A program made the translations under genes and the position numbers. Under the pieces are notes generated by a model that saw nothing but the letters and a program-made list of their open reading frames with translations, was not told where the DNA came from and made no database searches. Shown here one piece after another: positions 18,896 through 27,225 of a stretch of 56,215 nt of DNA. The first letter of the stretch is position 1. Each line of letters begins with the position of its first letter. This DNA is from Lachnospiraceae bacterium (lineage in GTDB: Bacteria > Bacillota > Clostridia > Lachnospirales > Lachnospiraceae): NCBI GenBank assembly GCA_017558205.1, contig JAFYWD010000085.1:1-56215 (forward strand), given 5' to 3'.

Positions 18896-18928
18896 AAAAA
18901 CCGGCTCTTTCATTAAGAACCGGTTTTT
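18896..18928. terminator. Bidirectional terminator between SpoIID-like gene and htpG
   Basis: AAAAACCGGCTCTT (18896-18909) pairs with AAGAACCGGTTTTT (18915-18928) with one mismatch. T-runs exist on both strands, serving convergent genes. Confidence 0.85.
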
Positions 18929-18952
18929 TCAAGATTATAACTATTTATTTTT

Positions 18953-21001
18953 TTATTTTGTTAACAGCATCATAATATCATTACTTCTTTGGATAAACTT
19001 TGTCATATCCTGGGAATCCAGGGGTGTATGCTGAAGCTTTGCCAGATCGTATAACTGTTCACAAATCATTCCCACGTTCTCACCTTCTTCATTGGCAGTA
19101 ACATATTCTACCAGAGGATGGTTCATATTTAATACCAGGGTTTCTCCCTCTTTTCCTCCAAACATGGACATATCCATTCCCGGCATAGCATACATTTTCA
19201 TCATGTCCTGCATACGGCGGCTTTCTTCGGAAAGTGTAATCATGGAAGCAATCTTTTTATTTTTTAATTTTTCCAGCTTTACCTGTACCTGATCTTTTTT
19301 CAGGATTTTCTTAAAGACTTTCCCAAGCTTTTCCTGCAGCTGCTCCATCTCTTCTTTTACTTTTTTACTGGTTTTGCTTTTAAAGGTATCTGTTAAATCA
19401 GCATCTATACGCATAAATTTCACACCTTCATTTTTTGCTTCCAGCTGGGAAACAAAGGGCTGATCAATATTATGTGTGAGAATTACGGCATCCATTTTTG
19501 CAGACTTAAACATATTGATATACTGACTTTGCTGCTGCTCATCTGTTACATAATAAATTCTTTTTTCCTTTGCTTCTTCTTTTTCTTCAGACTCTTCCTC
19601 TATGATCTCTGCTTCAATTTTTTCTCCATTTTCATCGGTGGCATTTTCCTCATGATCAATGGGCTTTACTTCCAGACATTCAGGCAGTGTCATATATTTT
19701 CCTTCCAGATTTTTGAAAAGGATATAGTCTGTCATTTTTTCACAGAATTTATCGTCTCTCAAGCATCCGAATTTGATGAATGGACTGATATCATCCCAGT
19801 ACTTTTCATACTCTTCCTTTTCTGTTTTGCACATGCCTGATAACTTATCTGCTACCTTTTTGGTAATATATTCGGAAATTTTCTTTACAAAGCCGTCATT
19901 CTGCAGAGCACTTCTTGATACATTTAAAGGAAGATCAGGGCAGTCAATAACACCCTTTAATAACAGCAGGAATTCAGGAATAACTTCCTTAATATTATCT
20001 GCAATAAATACCTGATTATTATACAGCTTAATGGTTCCTTCAATAGATTCATATTCCATATTGATCTTAGGGAAATACAGCACTCCCTTCAAATTAAAGG
20101 GATAATCCATATTTAAATGAATCCAGAATAAGGGCTCCTTATAATCCTGAAATACCTTTCTGTAGAAATCAAGATAGTCCTCTTTTTTACATTCGTTGGG
20201 ATGTTTCGTCCAAAGAGGCTGAGTTTCATTTAACAGCTCCGGACGTTTTTTAATCTTTAATTTTACCGGTTGCTCTTCCTCCCCCTCTTTTTTCTGGGGC
20301 TGAATAGTTTCTAACACTTCATCAGTAGGAAGCTTCTGATCTTCTGTAATTGTTTCCGTTTCCTCGGTATTGGCCTTTGATAAATAGATTTCCGTAGGCA
20401 TAAAGGAACAATACTTTTTAATAACCTCTCTCGCCTTATACTGATTACAAAATTCCAATACATCTTCATTTACAAACAAAGTAATTTTTGTTCCTACCTC
20501 TGTCTTATTCCCTTCAGACATAGTATATTCCGTACCGCCATCACATTCCCAATGTACAGGTACTGCACCTTCACTATAGGACAGAGTATCGATATGCACC
20601 TCATCTGCTACCATAAAGGCAGAATAGAAGCCTAGACCGAAATGACCGATAATCTGATCTTCATTTGTTTTATCCTTATATTTTTCAATAAAATCAGTAG
20701 CTCCGGAAAAAGCAATCTGATTAATGTATTCCTCTACCTCTTCTGCCGTCATTCCCAAACCGTTATCTATAAAAGAAAGGGTCTTTTCCTCAGGATTTAC
20801 TATTACCTGGATTTTTCCTTTATATCCTTCCGGCAAAGTATATTCTCCCATCATGTCCAGCTTTTTCAGCTTTGTAATAGCATCACAACCATTAGAAATT
20901 AATTCTCTAAAAAAAATATCATGGTCGGAATATAACCATTTTTTTATAATGGGAAAAATATTTTCACTGTTAATTGATAAGCTGCCTTGTTTATTTGCCA
21001 T
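18953..21001 (-). CDS. htpG: Molecular chaperone HtpG (Hsp90)
   Basis: 682-residue cytosolic ATP-dependent chaperone. Seen: N-terminal ATPase with FFRELISNGCDAITKL (about residues 30-45), DNGLGM (79-84), the lid with GHFGLGFYSAFMVADEV, the conserved middle-domain WIHLNMDYPF and NVSRSALQ (the catalytic Arg loop), and the charged linker rich in Glu at about 475-500. Full length for bacterial Hsp90. A perfect CIRCE and a promoter lie 60-120 nt upstream, which implies HrcA control. It is a single gene with a terminator after it. Confidence 0.97.
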   Translation of the reverse strand: MANKQGSLSINSENIFPIIKKWLYSDHDIFFRELISNGCDAITKLKKLDMMGEYTLPEGYKGKIQVIVNPEEKTLSFIDNGLGMTAEEVEEYINQIAFSGATDFIEKYKDKTNEDQIIGHFGLGFYSAFMVADEVHIDTLSYSEGAVPVHWECDGGTEYTMSEGNKTEVGTKITLFVNEDVLEFCNQYKAREVIKKYCSFMPTEIYLSKANTEETETITEDQKLPTDEVLETIQPQKKEGEEEQPVKLKIKKRPELLNETQPLWTKHPNECKKEDYLDFYRKVFQDYKEPLFWIHLNMDYPFNLKGVLYFPKINMEYESIEGTIKLYNNQVFIADNIKEVIPEFLLLLKGVIDCPDLPLNVSRSALQNDGFVKKISEYITKKVADKLSGMCKTEKEEYEKYWDDISPFIKFGCLRDDKFCEKMTDYILFKNLEGKYMTLPECLEVKPIDHEENATDENGEKIEAEIIEEESEEKEEAKEKRIYYVTDEQQQSQYINMFKSAKMDAVILTHNIDQPFVSQLEAKNEGVKFMRIDADLTDTFKSKTSKKVKEEMEQLQEKLGKVFKKILKKDQVQVKLEKLKNKKIASMITLSEESRRMQDMMKMYAMPGMDMSMFGGKEGETLVLNMNHPLVEYVTANEEGENVGMICEQLYDLAKLQHTPLDSQDMTKFIQRSNDIMMLLTK

Positions 21002-21058
21002 AAATCATCCAATCCTTTCTGTCATCTTTATTTTTATTTCACTTCGGTTATCATGTTT

Positions 21059-21087
21059 ATTTTATTCCCGGTTATTTTAAAAGTCAA
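21059..21087 (-). promoter_or_regulatory. Promoter of htpG
   Basis: On the minus strand TTGACT (21087-21082), a 17-nt spacer and TAAAAT (21064-21059). The CIRCE ends 7 nt upstream of the -35, so HrcA would block polymerase from the upstream side rather than downstream of the start. Confidence 0.6.
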
Positions 21088-21094
21088 CAAAAAA

Positions 21095-21121
21095 TTAGCA
21101 CTCATTTCCTATGAGTGCTAA
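21095..21121. promoter_or_regulatory. CIRCE element (HrcA operator)
   Basis: TTAGCACTC (21095-21103), 9-nt spacer, GAGTGCTAA (21113-21121): an exact match to the CIRCE consensus. No plus-strand gene starts here, so it belongs to htpG. Confidence 0.95.
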
Positions 21122-21254
21122 TAACCTTCTTCAAAGCCTTTATTTTACAACCTTTTTTAATTCTTAAATTTTTATGAACCGAGTTTTTTTCCTCCTTTTA
21201 CTCCTTCTCCCCTACCCAATCAGTAATGTTATTGGCCCGGAGAGAACTATTACA

Positions 21255-22346
21255 TCAAAGTTCCATGGAATCAAAGGCCTCTCCCAGGTATTCTTCATAA
21301 ATAGAAAAGAATTTACTGCAGTCTACCTCTCCTTCCTTCCACAAGGTAATCCGGTTCCATAATTTTTCATTAAAAATTTTGGTAAGCTCTGCCACAAAGA
21401 CACTGTAGGTTTGATCAAAGGCTTCTTCCCTTTTCTTCTCTACGATTTTTATCTTATTACTGTCCGTTTCCTCCTGATTAAAGGTTGTCAGACATTTGAT
21501 AATGTGATAGCCATATTCTGTCTCCACAATATTACTGATTTCATCCTTTGCCAGATTAAATGCCGTTGTTTCAAAATCCAGATTCAGCTCCCCTTTACGG
21601 AAGGAATAGATACTCTGTTCATCCTCATTATATTCATCCACCAGCTTCCCAAAATCTTCTCCATTTTTCAGGCGTTCCAAAACCTCATTTGCTCTGTCAT
21701 AAGCCCGCTTTTTCTTTGCAGCCTCATATCTTACAGGCTCTCCCTTCTCATCCAGGGAATATGTTTTTATTAAGATATGCTCTATGGTGATTGTTCTGGC
21801 TTCATCATCACTTACTTCCGGATTAATATCTCTTACCAGGTAGTAGTACAGCTTATTAGCAAGAGCGTATTCTTCATACATCTTAGCTATCAGGCTTTCT
21901 TCTAAATTTAAAAGCACCCTTTCTTCTTTACTCAGACTATTAAAAAATTCATCTGCCGCCAGCTTTACTTTCTCCTTTTCCTCTCTGGTAAGCTCCACCT
22001 CTTCTTTTTCTGCCAGCAAATTCATTGCCTTTATCTGGGAAAGCTGTGCCAGTACCATGTCCTTCATATTTTCTTCCATGGTCACACCCTCCAGATGGTT
22101 ACTCCATATTTGCTCTCCATACACCTCTTCGTAGCGGTTTTGCGTTGCCGTGAGATACACCATCAGCTCCGGTAAAAAACAGCTGCTATCTTCTATACGG
22201 AAGACCTCATTCTTGGCAAAGCCTGTATATAGTACAATTTGCTTCTCTTTTAAATCACAGCCGCCAAGAAAAAGAATCAGCATTACCAAGATGACTGCTA
22301 TTCCTTTTTTTCTATAATCAATTCTATTCCTCACACCATTTTCCAT
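21255..22346 (-). CDS. Parvulin-type peptidyl-prolyl isomerase lipoprotein (PrsA-like)
   Basis: 363 residues, a secreted foldase that would assist proteins outside the membrane. A hydrophobic signal ends in the lipobox FLGGC (Cys 30). There is an N-terminal helical SurA/PrsA-like region at about 40-180. The rotamase domain at about 183-315 shows ITIEHILIKT, LKNGEDFGKLVDEYNEDE and a closing EYGYHIIKCL, typical of parvulins. Its upstream neighbour is the restriction-modification pair and its downstream neighbour htpG; no operon with either is evident. A GG-rich site is not clear at the start, so residues 1-12 are uncertain. Confidence 0.88.
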   Translation of the reverse strand: MENGVRNRIDYRKKGIAVILVMLILFLGGCDLKEKQIVLYTGFAKNEVFRIEDSSCFLPELMVYLTATQNRYEEVYGEQIWSNHLEGVTMEENMKDMVLAQLSQIKAMNLLAEKEEVELTREEKEKVKLAADEFFNSLSKEERVLLNLEESLIAKMYEEYALANKLYYYLVRDINPEVSDDEARTITIEHILIKTYSLDEKGEPVRYEAAKKKRAYDRANEVLERLKNGEDFGKLVDEYNEDEQSIYSFRKGELNLDFETTAFNLAKDEISNIVETEYGYHIIKCLTTFNQEETDSNKIKIVEKKREEAFDQTYSVFVAELTKIFNEKLWNRITLWKEGEVDCSKFFSIYEEYLGEAFDSMEL

Positions 22347-22539
22347 TCCTTTTATCTGACTTCCTATATAACCCTCAATAAAATTAGAATATCCATTTGT
22401 CTTGGTACTCTCTTTGAATTCAGACTGTATCTGTACCTTTTTGTAAACGACAGCCCGAGAAATAAATTTAAGACTTTGTATTTTTTGAGTGAATAGCAGC
22501 CATATTTTTACTTCTCTGCTTCAGTGTCACTATATCCAT

Positions 22540-23721
22540 CTATTTTCCCTCTATCGCCTTTACATACTGCACAAATCTTGACAATGTCCAGATTCTGTCC
22601 TGTCTGTCAGAAGGATATGTTTTAATATAAGGCTGTGGAACAACAAGAATAACATTTTCTGCCTGCATCTCATCCATCTGTGCACCCGATATTCCCTGCT
22701 GGAGAGTACATAAATATTTCGGCTTACACTTTAATCTGTCTGCCTCATTAAGTACCTGTCTCCATCTATCTTTACAGGTAGTCTTTGCAGCTAATGAAAT
22801 CAGTTGGTCCACAGAAAATTCGCTATTATGATAAGCTTCTTTAGATGGAAAAATAAAATCTGGCTTTTTATTCCCCTCTGTTATCACCTGAGCTGAGTAT
22901 TCAAGTTCATTTCCATCAAATATTGCTGCAAGATGATGTTCCAAACTTTTTCCTGCCCTGCTTTTTCTCCTGTTTAATACAATATTCGCTACTTTTACAA
23001 ATTCATCAACAGATGTAAATCCCTTAAAAATCAAATCCTTATATCTATCATGTTCTAATGCCTTAAACAATTTGTATTCCATATCTGTCCATGCAATTAA
23101 TTTTCTATCTGGATTTGCCTGAATATCTCCGATTCGATTATATACTGTATTTTCAACATATCTGGAAGCAGCCGACATATCTGCGGATACTGGGAAATCG
23201 ACACTTAAATCACTAATAAATTGTCTTATGGCAAGTTCTTCTCGTCTTCCTAACAACATACCTAACCTTCCCGTATCTATAAGATGGTTGGTTTGAGTTG
23301 GACCAATGCCAAATGTGTTTAAAAATTCTTCAATTTCTTCTTCTGTTTCTAAAAAGTATCCACTATAATCTTCTTCACTCTGCTTGGTAAATACAAACAG
23401 TGTACCTGTCTGATCTGGCTTCAAAAAAGGAAAACCTCTACCAAATCGAGTAATTCTCAACTCGTTCTTGCTTTCATAATACGTAAAACTACTTTTTGTT
23501 ACAAAGTCATCTTGCCATTTGATTTTAACTGTACGTTTTATTATCCCTTCCTGTTCAAGCTGTCGCAAAGAAAACATCATCAATACCGCTGATTTTGAAA
23601 TCAAAATACCTGATTGATGACCTCCTGTAGCTCCTGTATCATTTGCTGAAAGGAACTTACAAAATGCCTGTTCGCTATTCAACACTGAACTTATTGCCTG
23701 ATTAGAATATTCTGTTGCCAT
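22540..23721 (-). CDS. Type II restriction endonuclease, EcoRII family
   Basis: 393 residues. N-terminal effector DNA-binding domain with FLSANDTGATGGHQSGILIS at about residues 23-42, the EcoRII-N hallmark. The C-terminal PD-(D/E)xK nuclease has E261 in a helix, PD at 287-288, then K313 in AAKTTCKDRWRQ and R319. The D-to-K (+25) and D-to-R (+31) spacings equal those of EcoRII (D299, K324, R330). EcoRII cuts at CCWGG and needs a second site. The same target is likely here but not proven. The ATG overlaps the methyltransferase stop (TAATG), so the nuclease is made after the methylase. Confidence 0.9.
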   Translation of the reverse strand: MATEYSNQAISSVLNSEQAFCKFLSANDTGATGGHQSGILISKSAVLMMFSLRQLEQEGIIKRTVKIKWQDDFVTKSSFTYYESKNELRITRFGRGFPFLKPDQTGTLFVFTKQSEEDYSGYFLETEEEIEEFLNTFGIGPTQTNHLIDTGRLGMLLGRREELAIRQFISDLSVDFPVSADMSAASRYVENTVYNRIGDIQANPDRKLIAWTDMEYKLFKALEHDRYKDLIFKGFTSVDEFVKVANIVLNRRKSRAGKSLEHHLAAIFDGNELEYSAQVITEGNKKPDFIFPSKEAYHNSEFSVDQLISLAAKTTCKDRWRQVLNEADRLKCKPKYLCTLQQGISGAQMDEMQAENVILVVPQPYIKTYPSDRQDRIWTLSRFVQYVKAIEGK

Positions 23722-24869
23722 TAAATCACCTTCTTCCGCATCTTATCTGCTGTCATTGTGTCCATATATTCAAGTTTTGCAACAATCAATTTTGCAACAT
23801 TTTCCATCAGTGGCACAACAACAGAGTTACCAAACTGTTTATATGCCTGAGTATCTGATACCGGAATCTTGAAACTATCCGGGAACCCCTGTAATCTTGC
23901 ACACTCCCTTGGAGTAAGTCTCCTCGGATTCTTTCCCTCCTGTGCAATCAATATTTCGGACCCGTCTTTATAATATCTTGCACTTATTGTTCTGGATACC
24001 CCGTCTAACGGAGCTATTCCATAACCAAAGCCATTGCCAGCAGCTCTATGCTTTGCGGCATAATTTTGCAGATATATCCACAATTTGTCTGACAAAGTAT
24101 ATTTTGTTTCCACATCCTTATCCAGAATATCCTGCATAACCGGCCTTGGATTTTTAGGTGTCAGCTTAAATTCAAAATCAATATCTTTTCCGTACCTCTC
24201 TCTGTCGAACCCGACTATAATAATTCTTTCTCTATGCTGCGGGACATAATTCTGTCCATCAAGAACTGCATGAAACACTTCATAATTCAATTCATCCAGA
24301 GATTCTTTTATTATCTGAAACGTTCTGCCCTTATCATGACTGCAAAGATTTTTAACATTTTCCAGCATAAATGCCTTGGGACGTTTTTCTTTTAGAATTC
24401 GGCATACATCAAAAAATAAAGTTCCCTGTGTCTTATCAGCAAATCCTGTTTCTCTGCCCATACTGTTTTTTTTGGAAACACCGGCAATCGAAAATGGCTG
24501 ACATGGAAAACCCGCAACCAGAATATCGTGATCCGGTATATCTTTCTCATTTACCTGCGTAATATCTCCATCCGGCTGCTCACCAAAATTTGCAAAATAT
24601 GTCTGCTGACTGTATTTGTTCCATTCGTTAGAATAAACACAATACCCGCCGGCTCTGTCAAATGCAATTCGCATTCCACCAATTCCAGCAAATAAATCTA
24701 TAAATGAAAACTGTTTATTGGAAATATCTTTCTGTTTCCTCCTCATATCTGTCACATAATAGGCAACCGCTTCCCGGACACAATCCTGCATACTCTGCTC
24801 ACTCTGTAAGGAATATGTATTCAATTCTTCGTATAACTCATCTTCTACTCTTATATGTACCTGTTTCAT
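23721..24869 (-). CDS. C5-cytosine DNA methyltransferase with N-terminal ribbon-helix-helix domain
   Basis: 382 residues. Residues 1-50 resemble a CopG/Arc ribbon-helix-helix DNA-binding domain (KQVHIRVEDELYEELNTYS). The methylase follows: motif I FIDLFAGIGG, motif IV GFPCQPFS with the catalytic Cys, motif VI ENVKNL, motif VIII QHRERIIIVGF, and motif X KQFGNSVVVPL. It protects the host from the EcoRII-type partner. The ATG at 24869 is preferred since AGGAG lies 9 nt upstream; a TTG at 24875 is only 3 nt away from it. The promoter holds CCWGG sites. EcoRII/SsoII-type methylases use an N-terminal HTH for self-repression; here an RHH seems to take that place (inference). Confidence 0.92.
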   Translation of the reverse strand: MKQVHIRVEDELYEELNTYSLQSEQSMQDCVREAVAYYVTDMRRKQKDISNKQFSFIDLFAGIGGMRIAFDRAGGYCVYSNEWNKYSQQTYFANFGEQPDGDITQVNEKDIPDHDILVAGFPCQPFSIAGVSKKNSMGRETGFADKTQGTLFFDVCRILKEKRPKAFMLENVKNLCSHDKGRTFQIIKESLDELNYEVFHAVLDGQNYVPQHRERIIIVGFDRERYGKDIDFEFKLTPKNPRPVMQDILDKDVETKYTLSDKLWIYLQNYAAKHRAAGNGFGYGIAPLDGVSRTISARYYKDGSEILIAQEGKNPRRLTPRECARLQGFPDSFKIPVSDTQAYKQFGNSVVVPLMENVAKLIVAKLEYMDTMTADKMRKKVI

Positions 24870-24912
24870 ATTCAATCACTCCTGGGAATAATTTTATACC
24901 TAATTTTTCCCT

Positions 24913-24941
24913 ATTATACTCCTGGAGAAAAACAAAAGCAA
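24913..24941 (-). promoter_or_regulatory. Methyltransferase promoter containing CTCCAGGAG
   Basis: On the minus strand TTGCTT (24941-24936), a 17-nt spacer and TATAAT (24918-24913). The palindrome CTCCTGGAG at 24919-24927 abuts the -10 and contains CCWGG. A second CCWGG at 24881-24885 overlaps the ribosome site; both sit in the shared 8-mer CTCCTGGR. Confidence 0.7.
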
Positions 24942-24980
24942 GCTAAATATTCGAACGTATTTTCGTCTGCTTTTGTTTTT
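24928..24980. repeat. 13-bp perfect inverted repeat around the methyltransferase -35
   Basis: AAAAACAAAAGCA (24928-24940) and TGCTTTTGTTTTT (24968-24980), separated by 27 nt. The left arm covers the -35 of the methyltransferase promoter. It could be an operator for the RHH domain or the hairpin edge of the island. Confidence 0.7.
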
Positions 24981-25005
24981 TATAAACCTTATGGGGTACA
25001 ATATT

Positions 25006-25018
25006 GGCTTTTGACCCC
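25006..25018 (+). repeat. Partial copy of the typA leader terminal repeat
   Basis: GGCTTTTGACCCC is identical to 36121-36133 at the end of the large inverted repeat before typA. GGGGT at 24993-24997 can pair with ACCCC here. It lies in the gap between the restriction-modification pair and nfo. Confidence 0.5.
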
Positions 25019-25137
25019 AACTCATGTAATAAATGTATGGTGTTCCCTCCAATTTCACTCTTTTCATACTTCTGATTTTATTCTATAATCATTTAATACT
25101 TGAGTTTTATTATCCATTTTAAGAAAGGAGAACATTT

Positions 25138-25971
25138 ATGCTACAAATAGGTTGTCACCTGTCTTCTTCCAAGGGCTATGAAGCCATGGGAAAGGCAGCA
25201 TTGTCTATTGATGCCAATACATTTCAATTTTTTACAAGAAATCCCAGAGGAGGAAAAGTCAAGGATATTCAGCCTAAGGATGTTGAAAAATATCACAATC
25301 TTGCCAAAGAAAAAGGAATCAGTCGCCTTCTGGCCCATGCTCCCTATACCTTAAATGCTGCTGCCAAGGATCCTTCTCTACGGGAATTTGCTAAAAATAC
25401 TATGGCTGATGATTTAAAAAGAATGGAATTTACTCCGGGCAGCTGCTATAATTTCCATCCCGGCTCCCATGTGGGCCAGGGGGCCGAAACCGGTATCGCC
25501 CTGATCAGTGATATGCTGAATGAAATCCTTACTCCTGACCAGTCAACTACAGTACTGCTGGAAACCATGGCCGGAAAGGGAAGCGAGGTTGGACGCACCT
25601 TTGAAGAACTGCGTGAAATCATTGATCGTGTTACTTTAAATGATAAGCTGGGGGTATGTCTGGACACTTGCCATGTCTGGGATGGAGGGTACGACATTGC
25701 TGCAAAGCTGGATGAGGTAATTACGGAATTTGACCGTATTATCGGTCTTTCCCGACTAAAGGCAATTCATTTAAATGACAGTATGAATCCTCTGGGAGCC
25801 CATAAGGACAGGCACGCTAAAATCGGCGAGGGAGAAATTGGTCTGGAAGCCCTGGTTCGTGTTATCAATCACCCTGCACTCTGTAAGCTTCCCTTCTATT
25901 TGGAAACCCCCAATGAACTGGATGGCTACGCCAGAGAAATCCAAATACTGCGTGAAAACTACCGCAGCTAG
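25138..25971 (+). CDS. nfo: Endonuclease IV (AP endonuclease)
   Basis: 277 residues. A Zn-dependent enzyme that cuts abasic sites in base excision repair. Seen: N-terminal [26 protein letters not shown], the metal ligands in [38 protein letters not shown] and [22 protein letters not shown], and the closing LETPNE. All family blocks are present and the length is normal. AAAGGAG lies 8 nt before the ATG. It stands alone between the restriction-modification pair and a bidirectional terminator. Confidence 0.97.
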   Translation: MLQIGCHLSSSKGYEAMGKAALSIDANTFQFFTRNPRGGKVKDIQPKDVEKYHNLAKEKGISRLLAHAPYTLNAAAKDPSLREFAKNTMADDLKRMEFTPGSCYNFHPGSHVGQGAETGIALISDMLNEILTPDQSTTVLLETMAGKGSEVGRTFEELREIIDRVTLNDKLGVCLDTCHVWDGGYDIAAKLDEVITEFDRIIGLSRLKAIHLNDSMNPLGAHKDRHAKIGEGEIGLEALVRVINHPALCKLPFYLETPNELDGYAREIQILRENYRS

Positions 25972-25995
25972 CACATAATTTCCTATCTTTAAGAC

Positions 25996-26030
25996 AAAAA
26001 AGACGGCTCATAATAATGAACCGTCTTTTT
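25996..26030. terminator. Bidirectional terminator nfo / SDR gene
   Basis: AAAAAGACGGCTCA (to 26010) pairs with TGAACCGTCTTTTT (26017-26030) with one mismatch; loop of six. Poly-T on both strands. Confidence 0.88.
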
Positions 26031-26091
26031 CTTGTTTAGTGCAATTCAGGTGTTTTACTTCCTATTACCTTTATAATAAACTATCTTCCTA

Positions 26092-26892
26092 TTATGGTCT
26101 TAATCCCATTCCGCCTTCTAAGGTGAGAGTCTCACCTGTTAAATATTTGAAGTCAGGATTTGCCAGCTGTACACAAACACGTCCGATTTCTGTTTCAGGA
26201 TCTCCGTAATGACCCATAGGAGGCATATGTACATTTGCCTTGAAAGCTTCGGGATAAGCCTTTTCAAAGTTTTCCAGCTGTGCTGTCCATGCAATAGGAC
26301 AAATAACATTTACGTTAATTCCATCTTTTCCCCATTCAGTAGCGGCAACTCTGGAAAGTCCGCGAATTCCTTCCTTGGCAGCTGCATAGGCACACTGACC
26401 GTAATTTCCGAATAAGCCTGCACCGGAAGCAAAGTTGATTACAGAACCTTTACTTTCCTTTAAGTAAGGATAGCAGGCCTGCATATAGTAGAAGGTTGCG
26501 TATAATCCGGAATACATTGCTAAATTAAACTGATCTGTTGTATGATCTGCAATAGTGACTCCTGAAGCAGAAGCCTGTGCCACATTAATAAGAACATCAA
26601 TTCTTCCAAAGGTATCTACTGTCTTTTTAACCACTTCTGCTACCACTGCCTCATTTTCTGCACCTGCGCTGACATCAGCTGCGATCGCAAGTACCTTCAC
26701 TCCGTAAAGACGTTCCAATTCCTCTTTTGCATCCTCTAATTTCTGCACATTTCTTCCTGTAATAACCAGGTTAGCTCCCTCTTTTGCATAAGCTGTTGCA
26801 ATTCCATAACCGATGGAGCCACATCTTCCGTCACTTAAAAGAGCTCTTCCCGCTCCTGTTACAATTGCTGTTTTTCCTTGTAAAAATCCCAT
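26092..26892 (-). CDS. Short-chain dehydrogenase/reductase
   Basis: 266 residues. An NAD(P)-dependent oxidoreductase with Rossmann fold: TGAGRALLSDGRCGSIGYGIA at about residues 11-31 (the usual TGxxxGxG glycine loop is split by an insert of about ten residues), NxxQ-type NVAQAS, catalytic Ser in INFASGAGLFG, and YAAAKEG with catalytic Tyr/Lys. The C-terminus YLTGETLTLEGGMGLRP is typical of FabG-like SDRs. The substrate is unknown. The insert-bearing architecture also occurs, as far as I recall, among gut hydroxysteroid dehydrogenases, but I cannot confirm this. AGGAGGAG is its ribosome site. It has its own strong promoter and a palindrome at the start of transcription. Confidence 0.88.
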   Translation of the reverse strand: MGFLQGKTAIVTGAGRALLSDGRCGSIGYGIATAYAKEGANLVITGRNVQKLEDAKEELERLYGVKVLAIAADVSAGAENEAVVAEVVKKTVDTFGRIDVLINVAQASASGVTIADHTTDQFNLAMYSGLYATFYYMQACYPYLKESKGSVINFASGAGLFGNYGQCAYAAAKEGIRGLSRVAATEWGKDGINVNVICPIAWTAQLENFEKAYPEAFKANVHMPPMGHYGDPETEIGRVCVQLANPDFKYLTGETLTLEGGMGLRP

Positions 26893-26986
26893 GGTACTCT
26901 CCTCCTTAAAACTTGAAACAATTTACATACATTTAATTTCTATTATTATGGATAAAATATGATTATCTACCTATGTACTAGAAACC

Positions 26987-27000
26987 AGATAATTTTATCT
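26987..27000. promoter_or_regulatory. Palindrome AGATAATTTTATCT at SDR transcription start
   Basis: Perfect 6+6 inverted repeat with a 2-nt centre, located at about +1 to +14 of the SDR promoter. A related pair GATAA...TTATC lies at 26951-26967. The position is ideal for repression. No regulator gene is adjacent. Confidence 0.5.
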
Positions 27001-27007
27001 TGTTTTT

Positions 27008-27036
27008 ATTATAATCCTTTTCCTCTCTTTTGTAAA
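27008..27036 (-). promoter_or_regulatory. SigA-type promoter of the SDR gene
   Basis: On the minus strand TTTACA (27036-27031), 17-nt spacer, TATAAT (27013-27008); leader about 108 nt. Confidence 0.8.
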
Positions 27037-27090
27037 GAGAAAATAATAATAATTACTATTTTTATATTCTATTGATGACAACAGGATTTA

Positions 27091-27144
27091 CGCGGGGCAG
27101 AAACCAAGCTGACATGTTTACATGTCAATTTGGTACCATCCGCG
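27091..27144. other. Imperfect hairpin in the SDR-coat gene gap
   Basis: CCAAGCTGACATG (27104-27116) pairs with CATGTCAATTTGG (27121-27133) at 12 of 13 positions (one wobble included), with a 4-nt loop; CGCGG (27091-27095) and CCGCG (27140-27144) close it outside. It has no T-run, so it is not a normal terminator. The gap 26893-27225 otherwise holds only the SDR promoter and palindromes. Confidence 0.4.
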
Positions 27145-27225
27145 CATTCCGTCCGTCTACAGTGTATGATGCCGGAACTTTTTATATCATCATTTTTTCT
27201 TTATACTTTCTTTAAAGCTTCTCTT

